DNA of 64,000 bases from Clarkia xantiana subsp. parviflora (lineage: Eukaryota > Streptophyta > Magnoliopsida > Myrtales > Onagraceae), in assembly GCA_036873135.1 (NCBI GenBank), contig JAPTYO010000023.1:4537834-4601833 (forward strand), in the 5' to 3' direction. The notes beneath the pieces are model-generated. The model was given only the letters and a program-made list of their open reading frames with translations. It ran no database searches and was not told where the DNA came from. A program made the position numbers and the translations under genes. Below are positions 1-11,103 of this stretch, piece by piece (position 1 is the first letter of the stretch; every line of letters starts with the position of its first letter).

Positions 1-748
1 TGAGAGATTCTGCGATAGCATTATTTACATATCCCATCCCTGGCTTTACCAGGTGTGCTATCGACATGTGCTTCATACTGCGCGTGCTATATAGGACCAC
101 GAGGTCATGCTCGGTTGTGCTAGCTAGAATCCTTGTGATTCAAAGGGCGCATACTTCTTCACCTTGAGCGTGTGATTGATCCCGAATGTCTTATGAAGAG
201 GCATCCAAAGTATCCTCATGGACTCATAATTTATACCTAAGGTCTGGCTCAATGCTCGCTTCCCGGCGTACGATCGTAGTGCCAAAGAAAACGGCCAAGT
301 GACCACGTCTTGGAAACCGGTTGAGTCAGACTAAGGGTATAAGCGATGGGGATGGTCAAGTTCACCTTTAATTCACCGACTCTCGTGTTCACTAGGTGGC
401 CGCCAACCGGATATTAGTTGAAGGTTGTGAACACTTGTACGAATGCCCTGGAGAAGTATTCCTTTGTGGAAAACTGGGCAATTGGAGAATCAACAGTTGA
501 TCAAGGATACAGTGCGGTACATAGTTTTATTTCAAACAGGTTTGGTTCATGAAAGGGAATCAACATTCTGCGGGCGCTACAATACTCCTAACAGATGAGT
601 AGCACGATGCCCGTCGTATCCGCCGGTCGCACGGCAAGCCTCGTAAGAACTATTTGGAGACGGAGACGAAGACTAAAGACTGAGATGTTGATACTATTGC
701 GTAACCGTATAGATTAACGAGCACCCTCCCATTCCGGCGAGTGGGAGC
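1..748. other. Decayed sequence upstream of a copia 3' LTR
   Basis: I see no intact gene. The last ~35 bases before position 749 are a conserved block with a purine tract (GAGTGGGAGC). The same block recurs just upstream of position 35187, so it is read as the polypurine tract preceding a 3' LTR. The rest is probably degenerate internal retroelement DNA, but no protein motif is recognisable. Confidence 0.4.
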
Positions 749-1310
749 TGTTAGCATATGGTGACGTGGCGCCGTAATAGGAGCCCGTTAATTAAGAGAA
801 TTACCTAAGTTAATTAGGTAATTGTCAATCTGGGCTAATTGGGCCAAATCCAATTAGCAATTGACAAGGGAGGCCCAAAATTGGGCATTCCCCTTATACA
901 TGCAATTCGGTCGGCCACCCTATACCACATTGGTTGGAGTTGCCTTTTGGCAACTCCACCAATACTATATATAGGGGTGTCTGCTAAGGGTTTATTCACT
1001 CATTCATAATAACAAGGATCTCCATTGAGAACACTTGTTTCCCTTAGTTAAATTTCGGCACCATCACATCTGGTCTGAGGTTCCATCTCCGTTGAAGAAT
1101 CGATCAGAGGTCTTGTTCTGGAGCTACATCGCGTGGGACTTCTTCTAACGAAGAACTTGCACGTGGTTCCGACTGGAGGCTCAGAACTCCCTCCACATCG
1201 TTCTTGGGCAGGAAAACTAAAAGGTATGTGTACTAATTTCGCTGCGTAGATTAGATTTCTTGCTAGTACACGTTTAGCATTCCGTAGTATTACGTCCCCG
1301 TAATCCAACA
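749..1310 (+). repeat. Ty1/copia LTR, read as a 3' LTR
   Basis: It starts TGTTAGCATATGG and ends CCGTAATCCAACA, so it has TG...CA termini. It shares long stretches with the LTR at 36945-37575 and with the truncated LTR at 35187-35730, including the AGGCCCAAAATTGGGC block and the GAATCGATCAGAGG block. A TATA-like CTATATATAGG lies near 965. It is preceded by a purine tract and is not followed by a primer-binding site, which makes it a 3' LTR in plus orientation. The matching 5' part lies outside the window or is lost. Confidence 0.75.
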
Positions 1311-1874
1311 CTTCGGCCGCTGGTGTCCACCGCTTCTTGCCACGACCGCCGCTTTTCGCCACCACCTCGACCTCGACTGTCACTCCTCGACCCTCGACAC
1401 GACAACGACCTCTGCTCTTTGCCACGACCGCCACCGATTGCGGCTGCTTGTCACCCGCCACCGCTTGCAATCGACATCGTTGAGCCTGGTTCTTGAAATC
1501 AAAATATAGTTCTTGATTCATTCATGATGAATTTCTGTCTTCCTTCTATGTTCTCTTTGGTGACTTCACTGCTGCTGCGCCTCTGGTTTGCTCTATTACT
1601 TGTTGATGCACTACTATTGCCGGGTTCTTGAATCTAGTGGTTATTGCTGTGATTGCAATCCTGTGAATTCCGGTTTGATCCAGTAATTGTTGTAGTACTG
1701 ATTGCTATCTGATGCCATCTTGTTTGCTGGTTGGTATTGTTGCTAGTCTTCTGCTGCTACATCGAAGTTAATGCTGCCTGTTTCTTTTGCTTGTATTGCT
1801 TCGCCACTTCTTGGCCTGCTAATCTGAGGAGTATCTGCTGACAATCTCAGCTTGTTTTCAAAATTCAATATTGG
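1311..1874. other. No gene seen; GC-rich then T-rich spacer
   Basis: Positions 1320-1470 are rich in CGCC/ACC triplets and give a spurious minus-strand reading frame with no family resemblance. The rest is T/C-rich and may be the untranslated leader of the gypsy remnant that follows. Confidence 0.4.
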
Positions 1875-2828
1875 AAGACCCTATGGAAGAGCTCTTGACT
1901 CATTTCAGACATGATTTTTGCAAGAGTATTGGAGAGCATTCGATGCACTCCTTAACAAGGTGACGATTTGTGAGGAGTATGCTATAAGTATCTTCCTTTG
2001 TGGCTTGAAGGCTGAAATTCGCTGCCCTATTATGATGTTTAAGTCAAAGAATCTTCTTGAGGCGTATTCTTTAGCACGACTTCAAGAATTTACTAATGCT
2101 GCTTTGGCTTCTTCGAATTATGGTGTGTCCGCTCCTTGGACTAATCAGACTTCATTACCACGATCTTTTCCGATAGCGGCAGTAGAACCTCCTACAAATG
2201 CATCAAAGCTACAGCTTTTGAGGAATGAAATTGATGTGAAACGGACAAAGAGTGAGTGTCTTTTCTGTAATGAGAAATTTGTTCCGAGTCATCAATGCAT
2301 GACTAAGGAACAAGTTGTCATTAAAGAGGAGGATGTGAATGACCTTTTTGAGGCAATTGCAGCTGCTGATTCTACTGTGCCAAATGCGGCCGCTACTTCT
2401 ATTGTTCGAGAACCACATAGTCCTATCCATGCCCTCACCGGTGTGCACTCTTTTCCGACTATGGAGGTGATTAGGTCCATGGGCATGCCGCATTACATCC
2501 CCATTCTCATTGACTTAACGAACGTTTAGCCTCCAAGCTACAATGTGTTCTCACTGAGCATGCACCTTTAAGAGTAGGCATTGTCCTTTGTGGAAGACAA
2601 TCTCCAGGTGATAGTCCTATAAACGAGGCTGCAATGACTGTGGGATGGCGTGAGTATAACAAGTTTGCATTCAAGGTTGGACATGTTTTCATGAAGTAAA
2701 TGGTTTAGGATTATGATGGATTCAACGGACCCGAATGTTCTCAAAGTTCACTTGCTTTTATTCGGGATTACGACGAGTTTAATGGTCCCGGTTACCTTGA
2801 GGTCAAGGTTGTTAAAAGAGGAGGGTAT
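1875..2828 (+). pseudogene. Broken Ty3/gypsy gag-protease remnant
   Basis: The longest open frame (1918-2529) reads as the C-terminal half of a gypsy gag: a capsid-like stretch (EYAISIFLCGLK, then LLEAYSLARLQE), followed by a C-x2-C...H-x-C type knuckle (ECLFCNEKF..SHQC). It then runs into the start of an aspartic protease (IHALTGVHSF ... ILID). The frame stops right where the protease D-S/T-G would be. Protease-like sequence resumes in another frame after 2526 (LASKLQ..). Upstream gag residues from about 1875 are also out of frame. Reverse transcriptase, RNase H and integrase are absent, and the fragment passes straight to a purine tract and an LTR, so it is an internally deleted dead copy. 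Confidence 0.7.
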
Positions 2829-3011
2829 TGTTATGTGATGTATAATATGGGGACCTTATTGGTCATATATAGAAATGTAAGGATCATTAGGTTACTAGAT
2901 TAGGGTATATAGGTAATAGCCATGTATAGAAAATGTATTGATGAAATGAATGAAGTTTTTCCTCCTACCGTGTTCTTCTTCTTCTTCAATCTTGTTATCC
3001 GATTCTAACCA
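2829..3011 (+). repeat. Short gypsy 3' LTR candidate
   Basis: It begins TGTTATGTGATG directly after the purine tract AAAAGAGGAGGG at about 2815-2826, as expected for a 3' LTR. The end is set at ...TTCTAACCA by analogy with TG...CA LTRs. No second copy is in the window, so the right boundary is approximate. Confidence 0.5.
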
Positions 3012-3868
3012 TGACAGATTATCATTTTCAGGTTTTCTAACTTGAAAAATTGAAGAACTCACTGAAAACGGGAGATGGAGTCTGTTCATTTCGTAGAACG
3101 AAACCCAATGCTTGATCAACGGATGAGGTGGCACATAGACCTGCAGAGACCAACAACTAATTGCATTACAGAACACAGATTACAAGTCCGGTCATCAAAG
3201 AAGAGCGGAGATCAGTAAATTAACCAGCATTTTGTCATCAGAGATAGATTTTGGCGGCCCGACTGCCGTAGAGTTGACGGCTTGATACATTGGGGGGCTA
3301 GGACTAGAGAAGGAGATCGTTCACTTTTGTTTATTATTTGTATACTATTCTTTAGTTTTGAATATCGTAATTAAAATTTAAACTTTCTACAATACCTTAT
3401 TTATTGAATAGTTTTTGTGAAAATAGAGTAGAAGACCTAATTTTCCAATGACATGTGATACTATACATTTTTAGTTTACATATACTATTATGGTAAATTA
3501 ATCAAGAATATGATACATATATTATTTTAATATATATTTAAAATTAATTCCAGCAAATTACAAGTTAAAAACATTATTATATAAAGTTTATTTTTTTAAA
3601 TAAAATTCTGCATTTTTGACATATCAATGACTATCATTCTATTATCTATCGTAATACATTAGAATTCACCATATCATCATCATAAATTTTGATTGGACAG
3701 TGATTTTCGACACAATGTCAATTCTAACATCTTACCTCCATCCAGTTGTCAGGATCCCGTTCATAAAAGTTTAGAGTGGGTCACGTGACTTGCACATGTC
3801 ATTTAGCGACCAAAATTAAGAGTCAACTAAAAAATGTACCAAAATATACATTTTCAAACGTTTAATAC
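3012..3868. other. AT-rich intergenic DNA
   Basis: No coding pattern, RNA gene or clear repeat is seen. The sequence is strongly AT-rich from about 3330 onward. Confidence 0.5.
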
Positions 3869-4865
3869 CGGACCTAGGTTACCCAGACCTGGGCGACCTA
3901 GCCAGGGTCAGACTCAGCCGTGGGTCTGACCCTGACTCGGTCAATTTGACCCAATGGTCCAATTGAAACTCTAATCGGACCATTGGAATAATTTCAAATC
4001 TATTGAGGTTAACTATGGAGAACTGAGTTTTGCTTAAGATAATTTCAAATCTATTGAGGTTAACTATGAATGACTAGGGAAATTATTGTGTAAATAAATA
4101 GAGCGGGAAACTGGTCCAAATTGTATTAATTTGGTGTAAACACTAAGTATACACAAAAATTATCTTGTTAATTGTTTCTTAGAAGAAAACTGTACTCAAT
4201 GACATAATGACACGAAGCTATAATAACACACAATTTTGGTCTAATTGCATACAAACTTAAGAGTTAGAGGTTCTAACAAAATATTACAATGTATTATAAA
4301 ATATTCATAAAATATATTCTAAATATGCAGAAAATAAATTCTAAATAATATAAATATATTTTACAATATTTTGCAAATATTTATTTAATACTTTAATATA
4401 TGCAGAAGCCTTTTTGAAAATTTCAGAATTTCATTATTTTGGAATTTCTTCTTTTGGTGCACCACGTATCACAATTCTAAACGCGATGCAATTAGACTAA
4501 AATTGAGTGTCATTATAGCTTCGTGTCATTATGTCATTGAGTATAGTTTTCTTCTAAGAAACAATTAACAAGATAATTCTGGTGTAGACTTAATATTTAC
4601 ACCAAATTAATACAATTTGGACCAGATTCCCGCTCTATTTATTTACACAATAATTTTCCTAGTCCTTCATAAACCTCAATAGATTTGAAATTATCTTAAG
4701 CAAAAATTATTTATCCATAGTTAACCTCAATAGATTTGAAATTATCCCAAGGGTCCGGTTAGAGTTTCAATTGGACCCTTGGGTCAAATTGACCGAGTCA
4801 GGGTCCGATCCACAGCTGAGTCTGACCCTGGCTAGGGTCGCCCAGGTCTGGGTAACCTAGGTCCG
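3869..4865. mobile_element. Foldback-like element with ~390-bp inverted arms
   Basis: The left arm (about 3869-4262) begins CGGACCTAGGTTACCCAGAC. The right arm (about 4480-4865) is its reverse complement with scattered mismatches and small indels. Landmarks such as AAATAAATAGAGCGGGAA and GACATAATGACACGAAGC occur in both arms in opposite orientation. The ~215-bp spacer between them is AT-rich and non-coding. No target-site duplication is evident. Long arms without coding capacity fit a non-autonomous MULE or foldback transposon. Confidence 0.85.
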
Positions 4866-5508
4866 ATTTCTAATCTTTGGAAACTAAATTGTAAAAATTA
4901 AAATTTAGAAATATAAATTGGAAGACTAAATTGAACAAAATAAAAGCATTTAACAGTCAAACTTAATTGTTGACTATCAGATGCACCAAAAGCCTACAAA
5001 ATGCAAACATATAACAACAAAATCCTACAAAAAAAAATATATATATGGCACCAAAGCCAACATTGACCAAACATATGGCACCAAAATACCCTTTAACCCT
5101 TCGTTTTATTAAGATATTTCTCCTTTGAATTTTACGTTATTGAAGTGCTATTTTCTATTAAAAAGTAATCTATATCACTATATCAGCATTAGTTGGCGGA
5201 GCAACGTCTCAAACTTTTTTTGGCCACTCATTCAATAAATTAGTGAAGTAATAAAATAACTAAAATAAAAAAACTAGAAAGAAAGATCAACAAGCACTCA
5301 CTAATATGATCCATAGATGTTTGTGCATTATTATAATTTGTCCTGAAGAAAATGACACATCGTTCAAAAGTAAATCGAAATGAAAACTGGGGGCACGAAG
5401 AAGGGGCTGCTAAAGCTGATCAAAGGAAGAAATTATAGCTGCTGCCTTTGAAGGTGATGGAGTTGCAGGTTTAGGGTTTAAATAGGGTTTCGGTTTCCTA
5501 AATCTTAC
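4866..5508. other. Iterated-phrase repeat half and 3' flank of AKR gene A
   Basis: Positions about 4880-5095 contain reiterated phrases such as CATATGGCACCAAA and GACTAAATTGAA. They match 54285-54510 in the same order and orientation, so this is one arm of a dispersed TIR repeat. Positions 5100-5508 are the AT-rich 3' flank of the aldo-keto reductase gene, with no gene of their own. Confidence 0.6.
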
Positions 5509-7372
5509 TTAGATCTCCCCATCCCAGAGATCCTCAACCGTCTTGTATTCCCCGAAGGTTTCGTGCACGAAAAAAGTTCCTCTTACCAGTCTAGCCTGCA
5601 TTATCAGAAACCCGATCATAAATCTCCATATGCACAAAGCTCGGTTTCATAAAGTGCAATCCAAGAGCAGTTTCTAAAAGATTACCTGCTGAATTTCGGA
5701 AAACTTGGAAAACAAGTCATCGGGGATACACCAGTCAAAGACGTCAAGATTCTCCTTGATCCTGTTCTCGTGAGTACTCTTCGGAAGGACACTGTGACCC
5801 ATCTGGATACCCCACCGAAGGGCAACCTGAGCTGGTGTCTTCCCCAACTTCTCTGCAACCGCGTTCAATATAGGGTCCTTGAGAACTTCACTCTTAAGCC
5901 ATGTCGTGCCTGGGGACCCGAGCGGAGAATAACCCTACAATATCCAAATCCAATATTATATAATCGTTTATATCTTTACTGAAAAGTTACCACAAGAACA
6001 TACATAGCCTTACACTTAAGTGGATGCCCTTTGATTTGCAGAATTCACGCAGCTTTGTTTGGTGCCAGGAAGGATGGCACTCGACCTGATTGGCTGCAGG
6101 TGGAATCCGTGCATACTGTAGGAGGTCTCCTAGTTTCTTGGTCGAGAAGTTACTGACTCCAATGGCCTTTGCTTTACCAGAATCATAGAGTGCTTCCATT
6201 GCTTTCCATGTGCTCGGTATATCGGTTGGGATGAGGTTTTCATACCCGAATCCGGCAGATCCTTGCTTCATTCGCACGGGCCAATGAATCTTAAAAAAAA
6301 AAAAACAGAATCAGCTAATTGAACATGATAATCAATTATATAAGTTAAAATCAGTAAGGTATTTAGTTAGGTAACAAGTATATACTCCCTAAGCAATAGA
6401 AAGAGCAAGCATCACGACTAAACAGAAGTAGATAGATGAAACAGTCATCAAATTTATATAGGGTTTTATCCATAACCAGAATCTACAATCGTGATCAAAG
6501 TAATAGAATAAACTGGTCAGAACTAGCTTTATCTAATAAAAAGCAGTTTGTTTATACGTACAAGGTACAGATCTACATAGTCGAGCTGCAGATCTTGCAA
6601 AGTTCTCTCCAAGGCCAATGGCACATCCTCTGGTGAATGATCAACATTCCTAAACAACAGCAAACGCAAATGTAAGACAAAGCTAGAAAACGATAATCAA
6701 ATACGGGTGGTAGATCAATCAAGGCTGAACTTGCCGGAGCTTGGAGGTGATGAACAATTCCTCACGCTTAACAACACCATCGTCAAATAATTGCTTCAAA
6801 ACCGACCCAATCTACAAGCTTAAAGGCATTAGAAATTTACTATAGAGTAGTTGCATATCTAGACTAGATGAGATGAGCTTACAAGAATGAATGCATTAAG
6901 TTCTACACTGCAAACTCGAACAATAACAAACAAATTTGAGAGATTAAAATGTCACCTCAGCTTCGTTGGAATATGCTTGAGCACAATCAATATGGCGATA
7001 GCCCAACTGCGTCCATACATTCGATGATAATGATTAGCTTGATAAGAACAACGAATCCTCAAAATGAAAGTATCCATGGCTCTAAGTAATCAGAATCGTA
7101 ATAACGGGAAGGGGCGCAATTTTCTACAATCGATACAGCAATAGACTAGTACAGAGTGGATCTCTCAAAAGCCTAATCTACCAATGATGAAGCAATTTGA
7201 GTAGCCTATCGCACAGATCGAGCAAGGAAATTAAGGAGAAATGAGGAGAAACCTTGATAGCGGCGGCAACGGCGTTGCCGACGATGGAAGGCTCAGATTG
7301 CCAAGTGCCCAAACCAACCGAAGGAATCTTTGCTCCGGTGTTCAGCTCGAAGTATCTGATGGCATTCGCCAT
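5509..7372 (-). CDS. NADPH-dependent aldo-keto reductase, AKR4C type (copy A)
   Basis: A cytosolic or plastid oxidoreductase that reduces aldehydes and ketones with NADPH. Seven coding exons on the minus strand: 7253-7372, 6956-7006, 6735-6811, 6562-6649, 6014-6289, 5686-5934 and 5509-5595. Together they give 315 aa and stop TAA, and all phases agree. The catalytic tetrad is present: Asp47 (YRHIDCA), Tyr52, Lys81 (ITSK) and His114 (IHWP). Family signatures [26 protein letters not shown] and VLPKST are intact, as is the C-terminal LWDGEI. The residue after KL, which is Trp in the family and in copy B, is Arg83 here, and the adjoining intron has a GC donor. An in-frame upstream ATG at 7459 would add 29 residues ([14 protein letters not shown]...), Ser/Leu-rich like a plastid transit peptide; I kept MANAIRYF because copy B starts there. 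Confidence 0.93.
6650..6734 (-). other. GC-AG intron 3 of AKR gene A
   Basis: On the minus strand the junction reads CTCCG|GCAAGTT ... TTTAG|GAATG. Using the nearest GT (four bases into the proposed intron, at CAA|GTT) brings in a TGA in the next exon, so GC is the donor that keeps the frame. The equivalent donor in copy B is a normal GT (CTATG|GTACG). Confidence 0.8.
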
Positions 7373-7697
7373 TGCTGATCGAACAGCCAGAGTCGAGAGA
7401 GAAAAGCGCGAGAAGTGTGAAGAGAGGGCGAGAAGAAGAAGAGAGAGAGCTGTTTTCAACGGTAGAAGTCAACAACAAAGGAAGAAGGCTAAGCACTTTT
7501 CCAACTGCCGTTTCTCATTAAATTACGTATTTCTCTTTTGTAATTATCTATTTGGCACGTTTTATTTTGGCCACCGTGATGTAAATGTAATACGGACAGT
7601 GATATACATACATCATTCGTCAGCTGCTCAACAAATTTCAATTTCGCCGGTACTTTATAGATGCGGAGCCTTTTCGCTCATTAGTATGTGACAATTT
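7373..7697. promoter_or_regulatory. 5' flank of AKR gene A
   Basis: This is the region upstream of the copy A start, up to the solo LTR. Positions about 7600-7690 are duplicated at about 10500-10580, next to the broken third AKR copy. A possible 29-codon N-terminal extension is encoded at 7373-7459. No confident TATA assignment can be made. Confidence 0.5.
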
Positions 7698-8369
7698 TGT
7701 TAGGATTATAGGATATTTTAAGATTTGGTGCAACAATGAGATGAGGTGAGGAAGACATAGAGTTCGATGATGAAAACATAAGAATTTGCAGCAACTTATG
7801 CAGACATAGAAGAAGTGATGCAATCACATATGTATGCATAGGAGATGAACTTGTCTGCAGGAACAATAGAATATGAAGATGCAATGTTGTAAACTGAACA
7901 CCTTGCAAGATGGTTCAGTTTAGGGGATGATATGTTGAGAATATGAAGGATGTCACGAAGAAGAGAATGTTAGAGTTCAAGAGTTCAAAGTGTGGCTCGG
8001 ATGTAAACATTGTGTCAGGATGTGTAAACATGGTGTCAGGCATGTTGCACGGCTCAATGTATTGTTGTTGTAAACATAGTGTTTGAGCATGTAAATATAG
8101 TGTGATGTATAGTTTTAGATGAGACGTATGTGACTTATTTTGTTGGCAGTTACTCCTGTGTTTTAGGAGCAGATAGCGCGTGTTTTTAGGATGTTTTGAA
8201 TTTTAATTTTAGTCAATCGCTTGTAAGTTAAGTTATGGGACTTGCTCATGTAGTTTTCGACTGTTGAATGAAGTTTTCCCTGTTCTAGTTTCTGCATTCT
8301 TCTCCTTCTCGTTAATTAAGTTTTCCTTTGAATAAATTCTTGATTGGCAAATCAGAATTACACTCTACA
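7698..8369. mobile_element. Solo LTR with 5-bp target duplication
   Basis: The element begins TGTTAGGATTATAGG and ends ACACTCTACA. It is flanked by AATTT on both sides (7693-7697 and 8370-8374). The duplicated sequence near 10575-10595 carries a single AATTT in the same context (CAATTTCTTATAA), i.e. the unoccupied site. There is no internal retroelement sequence, so it is a 672-bp solo LTR left by LTR-LTR recombination. The family is probably copia, judged from the TGTTAGG start. Confidence 0.88.
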
Positions 8370-8830
8370 AATTTCTTATAAGACCTTGTTAGTTTGAAAG
8401 CTAATGTCCTTTTGCCTAGTTAAAATAAAACGAAAATAAATCAAGAGCGCTGCTAAAATGTCAGTTATTTCGGTCAATTTTTTTGGACGAAAAGATTTAA
8501 AAGCATATATCATTTTCATTATTACATTCTCTTTCCTAGTCTAGTAAATTACGAATTTATCCTTATTTAGAAATTAGAATTAAGCACATAATTGATGAAA
8601 ATAGATTAGAGTTAGATGAGAGTTATTGTAGATTTATTCTATATCTAAGAAAATATTATTTATAACGAAACTTTAAAAAAAATTGAAAATAGGCTTTTAA
8701 TAATCCAAGGGTCTGAAGAATCCGAACTCTTTTTCTTTTTCTAAATATGTAAAAAATGTTCCTATAGTTCAAAATTATTTTTATTATTCTACTTTAATTT
8801 TAAACATTATTTTGTATATATTATTTTTTA

Positions 8831-9374
8831 GGGAAATAACCTATTTACAGTCTGAATTTTAAACCATGTGTCAGTTTGGTGTCTGAGATTTACAAACGGT
8901 ATCTGAATTTACATATATGTTGCTATTTGGTGTCTCCGTCTATTTTGGCAGTTGAGTTGGACGGAATGATGTCACGTGCTGGTCACGTGAGAGCAATAAT
9001 TTTAAAATACTCAGAAATGACCCCAACACGTTTTACGGCCAAATCCGTCCCGATTCCGGCCGATTACGGCCTATTCCGGCCGATTTTGGCTGATTTCCGG
9101 CCAATTCCGACCAATTGGAGGTGGGTGTCTGGAGGTGGGTGGCTGGAGGTGGGTAGCCGGAGTCGGGGTGGGTGGCCGGATTGTCAGTTGGTTCTTTTTT
9201 AAAAAGGGCAAAATTGTCTTTTCAAGTAAGACTGTTAAATTTAACCCCAAAAACTAACGGAAAACCAAATAGTCACAAAACTGAAAATTGGGACACCAAA
9301 TATCAACAGTTTAAAATTGAGACACCAAACTGACACATAGTGTAAAATCCAGACAGTTTTTAGATTATATTCCC
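8831..9374. mobile_element. Non-autonomous MULE with 9-bp target duplication
   Basis: The termini are inverted repeats (GGGAAATAACC at the left, GGATTATATTCCC type at the right). They extend inward as reiterated phrases such as TTTGGTGTCTGA and CACCAAACTGACAC. The flanks carry a perfect 9-bp direct repeat TATTTTTTA at 8822-8830 and 9375-9383, diagnostic of Mutator-like elements. The interior (about 9040-9190) is a GC-rich run of CCGGCCGATT/GGTGGGT-like repeats with no credible protein. Confidence 0.88.
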
Positions 9375-9383
9375 TATTTTTTA

Positions 9384-10254
9384 TTATTTTAATTTAAATT
9401 TCAACAACAGAGTTGCGGACTACACTAAAAATTATTTCAAAGAGCGAGAAATGAAATATTAGGTAGGAAAGAAAAAGAAATACGAATATTAGCTATTAGC
9501 AAACAGCCACAATAAAAAAAAAGTCACTTCAAATAGAAAAGCATGTCTAAATATAGAGCAGTGCTAAAATGGTCGTGTAACAAATCTGGTTATTAACCCA
9601 TATATATAATTTGAAATCTATCTTTTAAATTATAGTAGTAACTTAAAAAATTTCACGTCATAAATTTTCTGATTGGATAATTTTTTTTTTGTTCAACCAA
9701 AATAAAATTCATATGACAGTCAGTTTATAGTTGTTTAAAAATAATATGATTTGTCACTTGGGATGGATTTACACTAAAATTCGGACCCTAAATTTGGAAG
9801 AAAAAAAATACCCGTTCGCCTGGTTTCGGGTATGATTCCGGGGGAAAATAGTATTTTATTTTACAAGAAATTACTTATTTATTTAAGAAGAATATTTTTT
9901 TTTCTATTTTTTATATGGACAAAAAAAATAGAAGTATCTATTTTAATTTGTACGATACGATGTATAAAAGGAAAAAGAATTAATAGGAATACCGAATTAT
10001 AATAATTATATTATTAATGAATAGACATATCTTTGGAAAAAAAAATCAATAGACAAACCTAATAATAAATAAATTTTGGCCAAAATAATATAATAATCAA
10101 TAAATGAAAGTGGAAAGGGCTAGAAACGGAAAATATGTAAAAAGAAACATAAATGAAGAAAGAGAACAGTTTTGTTGAAATCCTAACTACACGTGTCAGC
10201 TAGGAAAATGTCGACGAAAGTTTTAATACAAAAAATTTAGCATTTTTCATAAAT
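9384..10254. other. AT-rich spacer of the AKR array
   Basis: I see nothing coding. A/T homopolymers are frequent. Confidence 0.5.
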
Positions 10255-10660
10255 CAATCTGTTCTTAGAAATAAGACTACTAACTACGATCCATTCTAAA
10301 CGTAATGAAAGTATTTATGAGTGGGTTATTGAGAAAACTCAATGTAATTTATTTTACAAAGATAACGAAATAATCACATTTATTCGTATTACACATTTAA
10401 TTCCACATCCTTTTCCTTCCCTATTTTATCTCGATCTCTCCATCCAGAACTCTTTAATAGTCATATATTTCCTAATAGTTTCATAAACGTACAGACATAT
10501 ACATTCGTCAGTTGCTCAACAAATTTCAGTTTCACCGGCTCTTAATAGATGTGGAGTCCTTTTTGCTCATTAGTATACGTCAATTTCTTATAAATCCTTA
10601 TTAGTTTGAGAGCTGATGCGTTTTGCTCAGTTAAAATAGAACGCAAATCAATCAAGATGT
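10255..10660 (-). pseudogene. Remnant of a third AKR gene: exon 7 joined to 5' flank
   Basis: Positions about 10430-10490 are a decayed version of AKR exon 7 (compare 11104-11170: CTCTCCATCC, then TTTCCTAATAGTTTCAT). The preceding 10310-10430 matches the 3' flank of copy B at about 10985-11105. The following 10500-10660 matches the 5' flank of copy A (7600-7690 plus 8370-8460). Exons 1-6 are therefore missing between exon 7 and the promoter region. This copy stands between copies A and B in the same orientation, so the locus was once a three-gene tandem array. Confidence 0.8.
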
Positions 10661-10694
10661 TTTAAAAAATAAGATTATTAACTATGATCTATTC

Positions 10695-10960
10695 TAAGCC
10701 TTCATGGACAACCAAATACAAATATAGACTGCATAAAAAAATAATTACAAATCTGAGGCAAACCGAGATTTCACATCTCAGTTTGGATGAAAAAAATCCA
10801 AACCGAGATGTGAATTTCGGTTAGGATTTTTTTTTTTTTTTAGGGTTTAGGGCACTAAAAATCCACTTCCTAACCGAGATGTGAAATCTCGGTTTGCCTC
10901 AGATTTGTAATTATTTTTTCATGCAGTCTATATTTGTATTTGGTTGTCCATGAAGGCTTA
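10695..10960. mobile_element. Palindromic MITE with near-perfect arms
   Basis: The left arm from TAAGCCTTCATGGACAACC runs at least 85 bases and returns inverted at the right end with about one mismatch. The terminal TA on each side may be the target duplication. The duplicated flank at about 10290-10305 (CCATTCTAAACG) shows the site without the insert. The interior has a second, smaller inverted motif (AACCGAGATGTGAAAT). No coding capacity. Confidence 0.85.
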
Positions 10961-11103
10961 TATCGGTCAAAAACTCGAAAGTTTATTCGTATGCGCAATA
11001 TGTGTGGGTTATTGAATACTCAAATATAATTTATTTTATAAAGATAATCATGTTTATTTGCATCACACATTCAACTCCACATTCATCCCCTTATGTATTT
11101 CAT

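Noticed and set aside
124..306. 60-codon minus-strand frame near the window start
   Set aside because: No recognisable domain, and it lies in decayed sequence upstream of a plus-strand LTR.
1048..1521. 157-codon minus-strand frame
   Set aside because: It overlaps the copia LTR and a GC-rich triplet-like stretch. The translation is Arg/Gly/Val-rich without family resemblance.
9037..9202. GC-rich frame inside the MULE, and similar ones at 42781-42996, 48386-48854 and 54092-54277
   Set aside because: All are low-complexity translations of GGTGG/CCGG arrays, not proteins.
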